A stretch of DNA of 35,527 bases from CAITNM01 sp037138055 (lineage in GTDB: Bacteria > Pseudomonadota > Alphaproteobacteria > Paracaedibacterales > CAITNM01): positions 1 to 35,527 of the forward strand of contig JBAXJB010000014.1 of the NCBI GenBank assembly GCA_037138055.1, in the 5' to 3' direction. Under the pieces are notes generated by a model, which worked only from the letters and a program-made list of their open reading frames with translations, did no database searches and was not told the origin of the DNA. A program made the translations under genes and the position numbers. This document shows positions 8,522 through 17,200 of this stretch, in pieces; position 1 is the stretch's first letter, and each line of letters opens with the position of its first letter.

Positions 8522-9448
8522 ATGGTTACTGTTGCAAAAAAAAATGTTGATCTAGATTTTCAAGATGTTTTGCCTGCTGTGCGTGGGCGTTACAGCTTTG
8601 GCACACTTTTGTCTGGCTTAACTTGGTTTCAGGTTGGCGGGCCGGCTGAGGTGTTATATAAACCTGAAGATGTTTCTGATTTGCAATATTTTTTAAAGAA
8701 TAAACCTTCTGACTTATCGTATTTTTTACTGGGAGCTGGCTCAAATGTGTTGGTTCGTGATGGTGGTTATGATGGTGTGGTCATTAAACTAGGCAGAGGT
8801 TTTTCAGAAATTACTGTTCAAGACAATGAATTGGTTGTAGGTGCTGCAGCATTAGATAGAACCGTCGCTATGTTTGCGATGCAACATGGCATGAGCGGTG
8901 TGGAGTTTTTGGTAACAATTCCAGGTTCTATTGGTGGCGCAGTTGCTATGAATGCAGGGTGCTACGAGTTTGAAGTGAAAGATGTTCTTTCCTGGGTTGA
9001 AATAGTTGATGATCAGGGAATGCTTCATAAGCTTTTTCCCCATGAACTAAACATGAGCTACCGAAGATCGATATTGCCAGAAGGCTGCGTGATTGTGAGA
9101 GCAGCATTTAAAATAACTAAAGGCAATGCCGTAAACATTCAACAGAATATCCAACGGTATTTACAATTACGCGAAGAAAGCCAGCCTACTAAGGGGCGCA
9201 CTGGCGGCAGTACTTTTAAAAATCCTGATCACGCAAAAGCATGGGAATTAATTGATAAGGCAGGGTGCCGTGGTATGGCAATTGGTGCTGCGCAAATGTC
9301 AGACAAGCACTGTAATTTCATGCTAAATACAGGCGGTGCTACGGCTGATGAGCTGGAACGATTAGGTGAATTGGTTCGTCAAAAAGTCAGACAAATTTCT
9401 GAACAAGAGCTTGAATGGGAAATTATTAGAATTGGTAGAGCTGCGTAG
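8522..9448 (+). CDS. murB: UDP-N-acetylenolpyruvoylglucosamine reductase
   Basis: FAD-dependent NADPH reductase that turns UDP-GlcNAc-enolpyruvate into UDP-MurNAc, one step before MurC. FAD-binding segments GAGSNVLVRD (71-80) and TIPGSIGGAVAMNAGCYEFE are present. Catalytic residues can be placed: Arg181 in SYRRS, Ser230 in GGSTFKNP (proton donor) and Glu300 in the C-terminal LEWEIIRIG. Length is 308 aa; the N-terminal LTWFQVGGPAEVLYKP is typical of alphaproteobacteria. It is the last gene of the rightward run: ddlB and ftsQAZ, which normally follow murB in this class, are absent here. Confidence 0.97.
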   Translation: MVTVAKKNVDLDFQDVLPAVRGRYSFGTLLSGLTWFQVGGPAEVLYKPEDVSDLQYFLKNKPSDLSYFLLGAGSNVLVRDGGYDGVVIKLGRGFSEITVQDNELVVGAAALDRTVAMFAMQHGMSGVEFLVTIPGSIGGAVAMNAGCYEFEVKDVLSWVEIVDDQGMLHKLFPHELNMSYRRSILPEGCVIVRAAFKITKGNAVNIQQNIQRYLQLREESQPTKGRTGGSTFKNPDHAKAWELIDKAGCRGMAIGAAQMSDKHCNFMLNTGGATADELERLGELVRQKVRQISEQELEWEIIRIGRAA

Positions 9449-9450
9449 TG

Positions 9451-9481
9451 TAGTCCTCTTACATTTATTGCAAGAGGACTA
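9451..9481. terminator. Hairpin between the convergent murB and outer-membrane gene
   Basis: TAGTCCTCTT (9451-9460) and AAGAGGACTA (9472-9481) make a perfect 10-bp stem with an 11-nt loop, right after the murB stop and 9 nt before the end of the convergent gene. The T-run after it is weak, so the efficiency is uncertain. Confidence 0.5.
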
Positions 9482-9489
9482 TTGTGTTA

Positions 9490-10152
9490 CTAGAACTTGT
9501 AGCTTATGCCCAAAGAAATTACTGGGTAGTATTTTATTAAGCTCTTTTTATTAATTGCTTTTACAACGTCATTTTTTACGTTTTCAATTGCTGTCGCATC
9601 ATTTGCAAGTGCACCGGAAATGCTCTTGATTTTTCCGCGAGCATTTCCTTGAAATAAAACACCAGCATCTGCATTAAAGCTAAATCCAGAAGCGCTTTCG
9701 TGCCCGCTATCGAATCCAAGTCCTAAGTACGGAGCTATAGGTCGAAATTTAATATTTCCTTTTACTGTTCCAATTTGTTGAGGAGTATAAGTTACGCCAT
9801 TATAGCTGTGGCTATTGCTTGGTGTAGCTGTGATATTTAGTTGGTTGCCGTTATATACTAAACCACCAGTTAAACGGAATCCGTTTTGCAAAAAGTGCCA
9901 GTCACCAAGAAGACCTACAGTGAAAAGACGTAGCTTACCTTTTAGTGTAATGTCTCCATCATTTACCGATTTGCTTATTTTAAAGTAATTTGTAACGCCA
10001 CGAACTTTGAAAAAGTTATTTATTTTGTATCCTACATTCGCGCCAATACCAAGTGTGCTTACGCCAAGTCCCGCAGAAAATGAAGAAGGAGCTGCAGCTT
10101 GTGCCGTAGCTAATAAGCTGCTGATAACAGCTGTGAAAATTATTTTTTTCAT
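9490..10152 (-). CDS. Outer-membrane beta-barrel protein (small porin-like)
   Basis: The start was set at the ATG at 10152, which has a TAGGAA ribosome-binding site and opens a clear signal peptide (MKKIIFTAVISSLLATAQA, probable cleavage near residue 20); the upstream extension of the frame looks non-coding. The mature part of the 220-aa product has alternating polar and hydrophobic strands rich in Gly, Asn and aromatics, and ends in GISYKF, the terminal aromatic signal recognised by the BAM machinery. It resembles small 8-stranded barrels of the OmpW/Omp25 sort, but I cannot name the exact family. Function is likely structural, a pore or surface exposure. A possible extended -10 box is at 10183-10191. 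Confidence 0.75.
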   Translation of the reverse strand: MKKIIFTAVISSLLATAQAAAPSSFSAGLGVSTLGIGANVGYKINNFFKVRGVTNYFKISKSVNDGDITLKGKLRLFTVGLLGDWHFLQNGFRLTGGLVYNGNQLNITATPSNSHSYNGVTYTPQQIGTVKGNIKFRPIAPYLGLGFDSGHESASGFSFNADAGVLFQGNARGKIKSISGALANDATAIENVKNDVVKAINKKSLIKYYPVISLGISYKF

Positions 10153-10182
10153 GATGATTCCTATAAAATTTATAACTGGTAA

Positions 10183-10191
10183 TGTATAGCA
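10183..10191 (-). promoter_or_regulatory. Possible extended -10 box of the outer-membrane gene
   Basis: Reading leftward, TGC-TATACA matches an extended -10 element about 30 nt upstream of the ATG at 10152. No -35 match is seen, which is tolerated by extended -10 promoters. Confidence 0.35.
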
Positions 10192-10270
10192 CAAATATTG
10201 TTTTGTGAGTTTGTAATTAAAGATTGATTGAGTTGCTTTTTCTTGATTGTGGTAATTATGCAACTACGAA

Positions 10271-10297
10271 AAAACCCAGCACAAGGCTGGGTTTTAT
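10271..10297 (-). terminator. Rho-independent terminator after rplS
   Basis: AACCCAGC (10273-10280), loop ACAAG and GCTGGGTT (10286-10293). On the minus strand it is followed by TTTTTT, ending the trmD-rplS transcript. The other side also has a T-rich tail, so it may work both ways. Confidence 0.88.
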
Positions 10298-10316
10298 TTT
10301 AACGTCTTCGACCGTT

Positions 10317-10748
10317 TTATTCTGCTTCAGGAGCTTTCGCTTCAACTGGAGCAGCAGCCGTAACAGGTGCAGCTGCAACCTTTGGTTCAGCTCGGTATGC
10401 ACGCTCTGCGATACGCGCGCTTTTGCCGCGGCGATCACGCAAATAGTACAACTTAGCGCGACGAACATCGCCACGACGAGTAACTTCAATTTTAATGTTT
10501 GGCGAATAAAGTGAGAAAACGCGCTCAACACCTTCACCATAAGAAATTTTACGAACTCTAAAAGTAGATTTTACACCGCTATTCTTGCGGCCAATAACTA
10601 CACCTTCAAAAGGCTGGTGACGCTGACGCTCACCTTCAATAACTTTTACCAGTACGCGTAAAGAATCGCCAGTACGAAAATCAGGGATTACTTTGTCAAT
10701 TGATAGTCTTTCTAATTGGGCTTTTTCAACTTGTTGAATAATATTCAT
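10317..10748 (-). CDS. rplS: 50S ribosomal protein L19
   Basis: L19 sits at the 30S-50S interface. The product contains the family core (VKVIEG-RQRHQPFEGVVIGR, then VRKISYGEGVERVFSLYSP and RRGDVRRAKLYYLRDRRGK). The start is the ATG at 10748, with AAGGAAG 5 nt upstream, giving 143 aa; a GTG two codons earlier is in frame but less well placed. The C-terminus carries an Ala/Pro/Glu-rich extension of about 25 residues beyond the usual 115-aa core, as seen in other alphaproteobacteria. It follows trmD by 12 nt. Confidence 0.97.
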   Translation of the reverse strand: MNIIQQVEKAQLERLSIDKVIPDFRTGDSLRVLVKVIEGERQRHQPFEGVVIGRKNSGVKSTFRVRKISYGEGVERVFSLYSPNIKIEVTRRGDVRRAKLYYLRDRRGKSARIAERAYRAEPKVAAAPVTAAAPVEAKAPEAE

Positions 10749-10760
10749 GAACACTTCCTT

Positions 10761-11483
10761 TTATTTTTTAACCGGCTTTTGATTGGCTTTATATCGTTGC
10801 CAGAGATCACGTCGACGGCTTTGTGTTATTGTTTCTGCTTCTTTTAAGCGCCATGCGGCAATAGACTTATGGTCGCCAGAAAGCAGCACATCCGGCACGA
10901 CCGTATTATTCCAAATTTGGGGTTTAGTATACTGCGGGTATTCTAGTAAGTCCAGTTCAAAACTTTCAATAGTTGTGGCGTCTGGTTTTTCTAAAACGCC
11001 GGGTAGAAGTCGGACGCAAGCATCAAGCATAACAAGTGCTGCAAGCTCTCCTCCAGACAATACATAGTCACCAATGCTTATATCTTCAAGGCCATGAGTT
11101 TCATGCCACTGATTAAGCACGCGTTGATCAACGCCTTCATAACGTCCGCATAGTATGCCAATTCCATTTGGGTAATCAGCTAGCCACGAACGAATCATGG
11201 ATTGTGTAAGCGGCTTACCCTTAGGGGATGCATAAATAAGCTTTGTGCCGGGCTGTGCGTGCGCAGAAAGTGCCGAATGAATTACGTCAGGGCGCATTAC
11301 CATGCCTGTGCCCCCACCGTAACTGGTATCGTCTACAGTTTTATGTTTGTCCAATGCATAGTCACGAATATTGACCGCGTTTAACTTCCAAATTCCTTGT
11401 TGCATAGATTTGCCGGCAATAGACTGCCCTAATGGCCCAGGAAACATATCTGGAAAAAGCGTAAAAACAGTTGCTTGCCACAT
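10761..11483 (-). CDS. trmD: tRNA (guanine-N1-)-methyltransferase
   Basis: SPOUT-class enzyme that uses S-adenosylmethionine to make m1G37 in tRNAs, preventing frameshifts. Visible motifs: FTLFPDMFPGPLGQS at the N-terminus, DDTSYGGGTGMVMRPDV, the trefoil-knot segments ILCGRYEGVDQR and DISIGDYVLSGGELAA, and the C-terminal LLSGDHKSIAAWR. Length (240 aa) is usual. trmD-rplS is conserved, but the rpsP and rimM genes that normally come first are missing here; a transporter gene lies 57 nt upstream on the same strand. Confidence 0.97.
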   Translation of the reverse strand: MWQATVFTLFPDMFPGPLGQSIAGKSMQQGIWKLNAVNIRDYALDKHKTVDDTSYGGGTGMVMRPDVIHSALSAHAQPGTKLIYASPKGKPLTQSMIRSWLADYPNGIGILCGRYEGVDQRVLNQWHETHGLEDISIGDYVLSGGELAALVMLDACVRLLPGVLEKPDATTIESFELDLLEYPQYTKPQIWNNTVVPDVLLSGDHKSIAAWRLKEAETITQSRRRDLWQRYKANQKPVKK

Positions 11484-11540
11484 TAGATGCCAGACTTTTC
11501 CTTAATTGTACGAAAATGAAGAAACATAAGAAACGATGCG

Positions 11541-12866
11541 TCAGTTTTGCTTGTCTAGAACCTTAGCACGATGGTTCCAAGTTAGTGCAAAGAAAAAAGC
11601 GCTAAGCAATGCACAAATTGTTATATATCCAAATGCTGCATCCCAGCCTGAATGATCTACAACACTCCCAATATATCCAGCTACTGCGGTGCCAAAATAA
11701 CCAATTGTTCCTGTCAGGCCAGTAGCTGCACCCGCAGCTTTTTTAGAAGCAAAATCAGCAGCTGCAACACCAACTAAAATCTGTGGTCCTGTGACTAAAA
11801 ATCCAATAAGCATCATACCAAGAAAATGCTGCCATTTTTGGTCAACAGGCGACTGCCATAAAAACACAATGCTTATTGCTAAAACGATCATGTATAAAAA
11901 TGCTACACGTCCGCGCCTGCCTTCAAATACTTTGTCTGACAAATATCCAGCAATAATGCCACCAAACATGCCGGTAATATCAAACATAGCTGCTTGCCAA
12001 CCGGCTAGTTTAAGGCTGCTACCTTTGAATTCATGTAAAAAAGTAGGGGCCCAATAAAAAACAAACATGCGAACTATATAGACAAAGAAGTTTGCACCGC
12101 AAACGTACCAAACAAGTTTATTTTGTATTACTTGGAAAAAAATTTCCTTGGTAGTTAATTTATTATCATCAATTTCATGTGCTTCAACAAGGCCATGATG
12201 ATTTTCTATCGGCGGTAATCCAAGTGATTCCGGGGAGTCACGCAGTCTATTTAATAGAAAAAAAGCAACGGCTACGCATAGAACAGCAGGAACATAAAAA
12301 ACATATCTCCATCCGAATATTTCCATAACATAAGGTGATACAATCAGAACTGCTGCGCCACCAATTTGTTGAGATGTATTCCAAAGTGCCCATTTTGTAC
12401 CAATTTCTCTTGGGCTAAACCAATGAGTTAAAAGCCGCGCACACGGTGGCCACCCCATTGATTGAAAGCACTGATTAAATATGTATAGGATTGATAACAT
12501 TATCCAAGAGGAGCTAAAACCCAAGCAAAAGCTAACAATTGCAGATCCTAATAAGCCTGCACTCATGAAATAACGTGCATTACTACGGTCACCTAGTAAC
12601 CCTGTTATGCCTTTGCCCAGTCCGTACAAAATAGCGCCAATTGATATAAGGTCTCCTATATCAGATTTGGTGTAGCCAAGTTCTGACTGTAGGTAAGGCA
12701 TTGCCATAGAGAAATTTGAACGCAGCAGATAAAAAGCCGCATACCCAATCATCATTGACAGCATGATCCTACGACGCCAGTACGAATATGTACGGCCACC
12801 ACCAGCGATTTTATTTAATATGCTGCTTGGAATTTCTTCGGTATGCGTAACAAAAGACTGCGACAA
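11541..12866 (-). CDS. MFS organophosphate:phosphate antiporter (UhpC/GlpT type)
   Basis: Inner-membrane transporter of the OPA family with about 12 membrane segments (441 aa). Residues 138-149 (GWPPCARLLTHW) and GDRSNARYF near 92-100 are signatures of the UhpC/GlpT branch. Arg49 (LLRSNF) and Arg266 (YIVRMFVF) match the two phosphate-binding arginines of GlpT (Arg45, Arg269). The motifs lean towards UhpC, whose homologues in intracellular chlamydiae carry glucose-6-phosphate; no uhpA/uhpB genes are near, so transport rather than sensing is inferred. The start is TTG; an in-frame TAG two codons upstream rules out a longer protein. An AAGGAG lies 13 nt upstream. It follows the PBP gene by 39 nt and may share its transcript. 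Confidence 0.85.
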   Translation of the reverse strand: MSQSFVTHTEEIPSSILNKIAGGGRTYSYWRRRIMLSMMIGYAAFYLLRSNFSMAMPYLQSELGYTKSDIGDLISIGAILYGLGKGITGLLGDRSNARYFMSAGLLGSAIVSFCLGFSSSWIMLSILYIFNQCFQSMGWPPCARLLTHWFSPREIGTKWALWNTSQQIGGAAVLIVSPYVMEIFGWRYVFYVPAVLCVAVAFFLLNRLRDSPESLGLPPIENHHGLVEAHEIDDNKLTTKEIFFQVIQNKLVWYVCGANFFVYIVRMFVFYWAPTFLHEFKGSSLKLAGWQAAMFDITGMFGGIIAGYLSDKVFEGRRGRVAFLYMIVLAISIVFLWQSPVDQKWQHFLGMMLIGFLVTGPQILVGVAAADFASKKAAGAATGLTGTIGYFGTAVAGYIGSVVDHSGWDAAFGYITICALLSAFFFALTWNHRAKVLDKQN

Positions 12867-12905
12867 ACTCTACTCAAGCTCCTTGGGGCTAAAATTTATA
12901 TACTT

Positions 12906-15074
12906 TTACAGCGTATCAGAAACAATATTTTTTATAAAGTTACCAAATATTGGTAATGCTACTACCGCTCCTCCTTTTCCATCTCCAAGATTTTTAGGAT
13001 TTAAAAAACCAACGAAAACGCCAATTACAAGTGGATTATCATCTTGATAAATTGTTCCTGGAATGCTGACGCTTCCTATGAACCATGCATCGCGATTGCT
13101 GTTTGTTGTGCCTGTTTTTCCACGAATTTTAACGCTGAACTCACGTTCAATTGGCAAGAGAGACTTTCCTGTGCCGTGAGTGATGACAGCACGCAACATT
13201 TCAAGCAGCCCAAAAATAGCTGAAGGTGAGGCAAGACGCTGATAGCTAGTTATAGTGCTTATGGGGACTGTCATAAGAGACTGTTGTCTTTCGAAGCAGC
13301 AAAAATTGGAATTTTTATTTAGAGATGAAATTTTTCTTTGGGCGTAGGCATTGTAAAATTTTGGTTTTAAATGATAGCCGCCATTAAAAATCATAGCGTA
13401 GGCATTTGTAAGTTTTAATAACGTCGTTTCTTTAGAGCCTAAAATCATAGAAGGGTGTTTTGACGCATTATTATATACTTCAAATAGTTCTGCTATGTCT
13501 TGAATATGTTCAATTCCTGTGTCTAACCCAAGCTGAATGGAAGACAAATTGTGGGAATAGGCCAAACTATTTTTTACAGTTACAAAGCCATGTGTTTTTT
13601 TGTCTATATTTTTGGGTTTATAAATTTCTCTTCCATTATTGAGCAGCATGGTGATTGATTTGTCGTTAATAATATCATTAGGGCTGATACCTTGTTCTAG
13701 CGCTGCTAGGTAAACAAAGGGTTTAAAGCTAGATCCTGGTTGTCGAGTTGCTTGTGTGGCGCAATTAAATGGAGACATTGTATGGCTCCAGCCGCCAACT
13801 AACGCTAATACTTGTCCTGTCCGTGCTTCCATAACGACAACTGCTCCAGATACCTCGGGAATTTGTCGTAAATGTGCTTTACCATTTTTAACTTCAACCA
13901 ATACGACATCTCCTTTTGTTAAGGGGGTTTCAAGTGACCAGCTAGTGGTATCTAAAGGTAGAGATTGTTTGTTTTGTAGCTGTATAAAGGGTTTTTCACT
14001 GCTAAAATCCACGATGGATTTTTGATAATTTTCAGGGCAATCAGGAACTGCTATTTGATTGAGGTCTTCAATTGAATATTTATCACCCAATTTGGCAATT
14101 GGTTTGTAGAAAATTTTTTGTGTTAAGTCGTATTTTAGCAAGCCATCTCTTAATGCTTTTTGAGCAGCTTGTTGAAATCGCGCATCCATACAGCTAAAAA
14201 TTTCTAACCCAGAAGTGATATTGAGTTTGGGCATTTCCTCAACAAGCACTTCACGCAATGGAGTAATGTAATACCCATAGTCTGAGGGAGAACTTTCTTC
14301 CTGATGAAATTCAATTGATTGTTCAAGCGCTGATGACGCTTCTTGCTTGGAAATATAATTTTGTTCAGAAAGCGCTTGAATAATGGCATCTCGTCTGGCT
14401 TTAAGCTTTTGTGTATTTTTGGATAGTTGAGCAGGTGCTTTTGGTAATGCAGCAAGCAAGCATGCTTCTGCAACTGTAAGATTTTCCATGTTTTTATTGA
14501 AATAATTTAAAGCGGCTGCTTGAAGCCCATAAGCTCCATTTCCTAAATAAATTTGATTTAAATAAAGCTCTAAAATTCTATCTTTACTGAGTTGACGTTC
14601 TATTGAAAGGGTGGCAAAAGCTTCTCGAAATTTTCGCAAAAAGCTCTTTTCATTACCTACCAAAAAATTTTTAGCTACTTGCTGCGTAATTGTGGAAGCA
14701 CCTACTAAATTTTGCTGTGCTTTTTTTTGAGAAAAATTTTGAAATAAAGCGCGCACAATACGCATAGGGTCAATGCCTGGATGGTAGTAAAAGTTTTTGT
14801 CTTCAGCTACCAAAAATGCAGCAATTACTTTTTTTGGAATGTCTTCAATTTTTAAATTTATTCGGTGAACAGGTGCAAATTCATGAATAGGTCGAAAGTG
14901 TCGATCGTACACATGTGTAAGTTCTGGGGCTCGATAATCGTTTAAAAAATCAGAATTTGGAAGCCCCGGTTTTAAGTGCCAGTAAATGCTACAAATTGTT
15001 CCTGTTGCAATTGCTCCTGCGATAACCAAGCATATTGCTAATTTAAAGAAAACCTTTGCAACAGCGCTATACAT
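12906..15074 (-). CDS. mrcA: Class A penicillin-binding protein (PBP1a type)
   Basis: Bifunctional enzyme that polymerises lipid II and cross-links peptides on the outer face of the inner membrane. One membrane anchor lies at about residues 8-32. The glycosyltransferase domain follows: Glu91 in AEDKNFYYHPG is the catalytic acid/base, with GASTITQQVAKNF and RKFREAFATLSIE motifs. The transpeptidase domain has SSFK with nucleophile Ser448, a SHN motif (SxN) and KTGTT from Lys653. Length is 722 aa, shorter than E. coli PBP1a (about 850). Its ATG is 2 nt after the tatD stop, so the two are co-transcribed. The gene symbol is by type; PbpC-like alternatives are less likely given the motifs. Confidence 0.9.
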   Translation of the reverse strand: MYSAVAKVFFKLAICLVIAGAIATGTICSIYWHLKPGLPNSDFLNDYRAPELTHVYDRHFRPIHEFAPVHRINLKIEDIPKKVIAAFLVAEDKNFYYHPGIDPMRIVRALFQNFSQKKAQQNLVGASTITQQVAKNFLVGNEKSFLRKFREAFATLSIERQLSKDRILELYLNQIYLGNGAYGLQAAALNYFNKNMENLTVAEACLLAALPKAPAQLSKNTQKLKARRDAIIQALSEQNYISKQEASSALEQSIEFHQEESSPSDYGYYITPLREVLVEEMPKLNITSGLEIFSCMDARFQQAAQKALRDGLLKYDLTQKIFYKPIAKLGDKYSIEDLNQIAVPDCPENYQKSIVDFSSEKPFIQLQNKQSLPLDTTSWSLETPLTKGDVVLVEVKNGKAHLRQIPEVSGAVVVMEARTGQVLALVGGWSHTMSPFNCATQATRQPGSSFKPFVYLAALEQGISPNDIINDKSITMLLNNGREIYKPKNIDKKTHGFVTVKNSLAYSHNLSSIQLGLDTGIEHIQDIAELFEVYNNASKHPSMILGSKETTLLKLTNAYAMIFNGGYHLKPKFYNAYAQRKISSLNKNSNFCCFERQQSLMTVPISTITSYQRLASPSAIFGLLEMLRAVITHGTGKSLLPIEREFSVKIRGKTGTTNSNRDAWFIGSVSIPGTIYQDDNPLVIGVFVGFLNPKNLGDGKGGAVVALPIFGNFIKNIVSDTL

Positions 15075-15076
15075 GT

Positions 15077-15847
15077 TTACGGCGTTGCTTTATTAAAAAG
15101 CGTGAAGAAATTCTTTGTTGTAGCTTCAGCCACTTCTTCAAGTGAGATATCTTTTAGCTCAGCAACTAATTTTGCTACAAAAAGCGTGAATGCTGGTTCA
15201 TTGCGACGTCCTCGATGGGGGATAGGCGCTAAAAAAGGAGAATCTGTTTCTACTAAAATTCTATCAAGGGGGACAAATTTTACTGCTTCACGTAGTTCTT
15301 CGGCTTTTTTAAATGTGATAATTCCTGAGAATGATATGTACAGCCCTCGATCAAGGCCTTGTTTGGCAAATTCAGTTGACCCGCTAAAGCAATGAAATAC
15401 CCCTTTTACATTAGGGTGTGCATCAAGGCATGAAATTGTATCAGCGTCTGCATCACGGGTGTGAATAATCACAGGCAGACCCAATTCAATACCTGTATTT
15501 AAATGCATATTAAAGCAATCAATTTGTGCTTTTTCGTCGCTATTATTGTAGTAATAGTCCAACCCTGTTTCACCTAAAGCCACTACTTTTGGGTGCTTTG
15601 CGTGGTTTTTAAGTTTTTCTATAAGGCTGAAATCATTGTAATCTTTGCTATCGTGTGGATGAACCCCGACACTGCAAAAAATATTAGAGTGAGCTTCGGC
15701 AATACGTTGTATATCAAGGCTTTCTGATAGGCGAGTATTGACAGTAAGCATGTATTTAATGCCTTGATCATTCGCATTTTTAATAACAAGATCTAAATCT
15801 TGTTTGAATTCTGGAAAATTTAAGTGACAATGGCTATCAACAAGCAT
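15077..15847 (-). CDS. TatD-family metal-dependent DNase/hydrolase
   Basis: TIM-barrel hydrolase of the amidohydrolase superfamily (YcfH/TatD), with reported 3'-5' DNase activity. Metal ligands are in their usual places: His6 and His8 in DSHCHLN, Glu93 in GETGLDYYY, His129 in VIIHTRD, His152 in VFHCFSGS and Asp202 in VETDSPFLAP. PHRGRRNEP near the end is also typical. Length is 256 aa. It is often found after metG; here it heads a leftward set with the PBP gene and stands divergent to metK. Confidence 0.93.
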   Translation of the reverse strand: MLVDSHCHLNFPEFKQDLDLVIKNANDQGIKYMLTVNTRLSESLDIQRIAEAHSNIFCSVGVHPHDSKDYNDFSLIEKLKNHAKHPKVVALGETGLDYYYNNSDEKAQIDCFNMHLNTGIELGLPVIIHTRDADADTISCLDAHPNVKGVFHCFSGSTEFAKQGLDRGLYISFSGIITFKKAEELREAVKFVPLDRILVETDSPFLAPIPHRGRRNEPAFTLFVAKLVAELKDISLEEVAEATTKNFFTLFNKATP

Positions 15848-15901
15848 TAATGTTTAAAAATAATATTTTCTTTAATCTAACGAAATTTAAAGAGTAACGC
15901 C

Positions 15902-17071
15902 ATGGCACAACAATATTTGTTTACAAGTGAATCGGTTTCAGCGGGACATCCAGATAAAGTCTGTGATCAAATTTCTGACCTAATTGTTGATATGTATCTT
16001 GAGCAAGATCCTGAATCTCGTCTTGCAATTGAAACGCTAGCAACAACAAATCGTGTGATTATTGCTGGTGAGTATCGTTCAACAGCAGTAATTTCAGATG
16101 ATGAAATTGAAAATGCGATTCGTGAACTTGTTTGTGAGATTGGTTATGAACAAGAAGGGTTTCATCATGAGCACCTTCAAATTTCTAATTTTTTGCATGG
16201 ACAATCGGCTGATATTGCTGTGGGTGTGGATGCAACGGATAATAAAGATGAAGGTGCAGGTGATCAAGGGATTATGTTTGGTTACGCATGCAATGAAACA
16301 GAATCTTTTATGCCTGCTACTTTGTATTATTCCCACCGAATTTTGCAAAATTTGCATAAAGCCAGAGTTGAAGAATTTTCAGATATATTAGGTCCTGATG
16401 CAAAATCTCAAGTAACGCTTTTGTACAGCGATGGCAAGCCAATCCGTGCGCATAAAGTGTTGCTATCTACTCAACATGCTGCAGATGTTTCTTTAGAAAA
16501 AGTTCGTGAAATTGTGTTGCCAATTTTAGAAAACAGTTTACCAAAAGGGTGGATGCCAGCCAAAGAAGATATTTTAATTAATCCTACAGGGCGATTTGTC
16601 ATTGGTGGTCCTGACGGTGATACGGGTCTTACCGGAAGAAAAATTATTGTGGATACATACGGTGGTGCCGCACCTCATGGTGGTGGAGCTTTTTCAGGAA
16701 AAGACCCAACAAAAGTTGATAGATCAGGTGCGTACATGATGCGTTATTTGGCGAAAAATATCGTGGCATCTGGTTTGGCAGAGCGTTGCACATGCCAGGT
16801 TGCTTACTCCATTGGTCTGGCGAAGCCATTGTCATTATACCTTACGACGCACCGCACAGGAAAAGTAGATGATCAGGCAATTTTAGAATGGGCATTAAAA
16901 AATGTTGATTTGCGCCCACAAGCTATTCGTGAACGCTTAAATTTAAATAGTCCTATCTATTTACGTACAGCTTCTTATGGGCACTTTGGGCGTTCTCCAC
17001 AAGAAGATGGTGGGTTTTCCTGGGAGCGTGCAGACCTGGTGGATCAACTGAAGCAATCATTTTCTAAGTAA
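15902..17071 (+). CDS. metK: S-adenosylmethionine synthetase
   Basis: Makes S-adenosylmethionine from methionine and ATP; TrmD, encoded nearby, is one user. The 389-aa protein has the three-domain MetK pattern: SESVSAGHPDKVCDQISD (His16, Asp18), GAGDQGIMFGYA for the adenine site, GGPDGDTGLTGRKI, and the phosphate loop GGGAFSGKDPTKVDRS. Length is normal. The 54-nt spacer to the divergent tatD is too short for the SAM-II riboswitch often found before met genes in alphaproteobacteria, and none is seen. Keeping metK intact is notable, since some Rickettsia species import SAM instead. Confidence 0.97.
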   Translation: MAQQYLFTSESVSAGHPDKVCDQISDLIVDMYLEQDPESRLAIETLATTNRVIIAGEYRSTAVISDDEIENAIRELVCEIGYEQEGFHHEHLQISNFLHGQSADIAVGVDATDNKDEGAGDQGIMFGYACNETESFMPATLYYSHRILQNLHKARVEEFSDILGPDAKSQVTLLYSDGKPIRAHKVLLSTQHAADVSLEKVREIVLPILENSLPKGWMPAKEDILINPTGRFVIGGPDGDTGLTGRKIIVDTYGGAAPHGGGAFSGKDPTKVDRSGAYMMRYLAKNIVASGLAERCTCQVAYSIGLAKPLSLYLTTHRTGKVDDQAILEWALKNVDLRPQAIRERLNLNSPIYLRTASYGHFGRSPQEDGGFSWERADLVDQLKQSFSK

Positions 17072-17147
17072 TTTGATTAAACTAGATTCGAATTGATGAC
17101 GATATTTATTTCTTAATCTATATCCCAATTTATTTTTTGATTGTTAC

Positions 17148-17168
17148 CCCACCCTTATTATGGGTGGG
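17148..17168. terminator. GC-rich hairpin between convergent metK and the transaldolase gene
   Basis: CCCACCC (17148-17154) and GGGTGGG (17162-17168) pair around a 7-nt loop. Neither side has a good T-run, so termination is plausible from position but not certain. Confidence 0.45.
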
Positions 17169-17200
17169 ATTAGAATACTGAAAAAGTGGTTAAAGTGGGG

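Noticed and set aside
10153..10263. 37-residue extension of the outer-membrane protein
   Set aside because: The ATG at 10152 has a ribosome-binding site and a clear signal peptide; the extension would bury it.
15848..15901. Possible SAM riboswitch before metK
   Set aside because: Only 54 nt lie between the divergent tatD and metK starts, and no SAM-II or SAM-V consensus is present.
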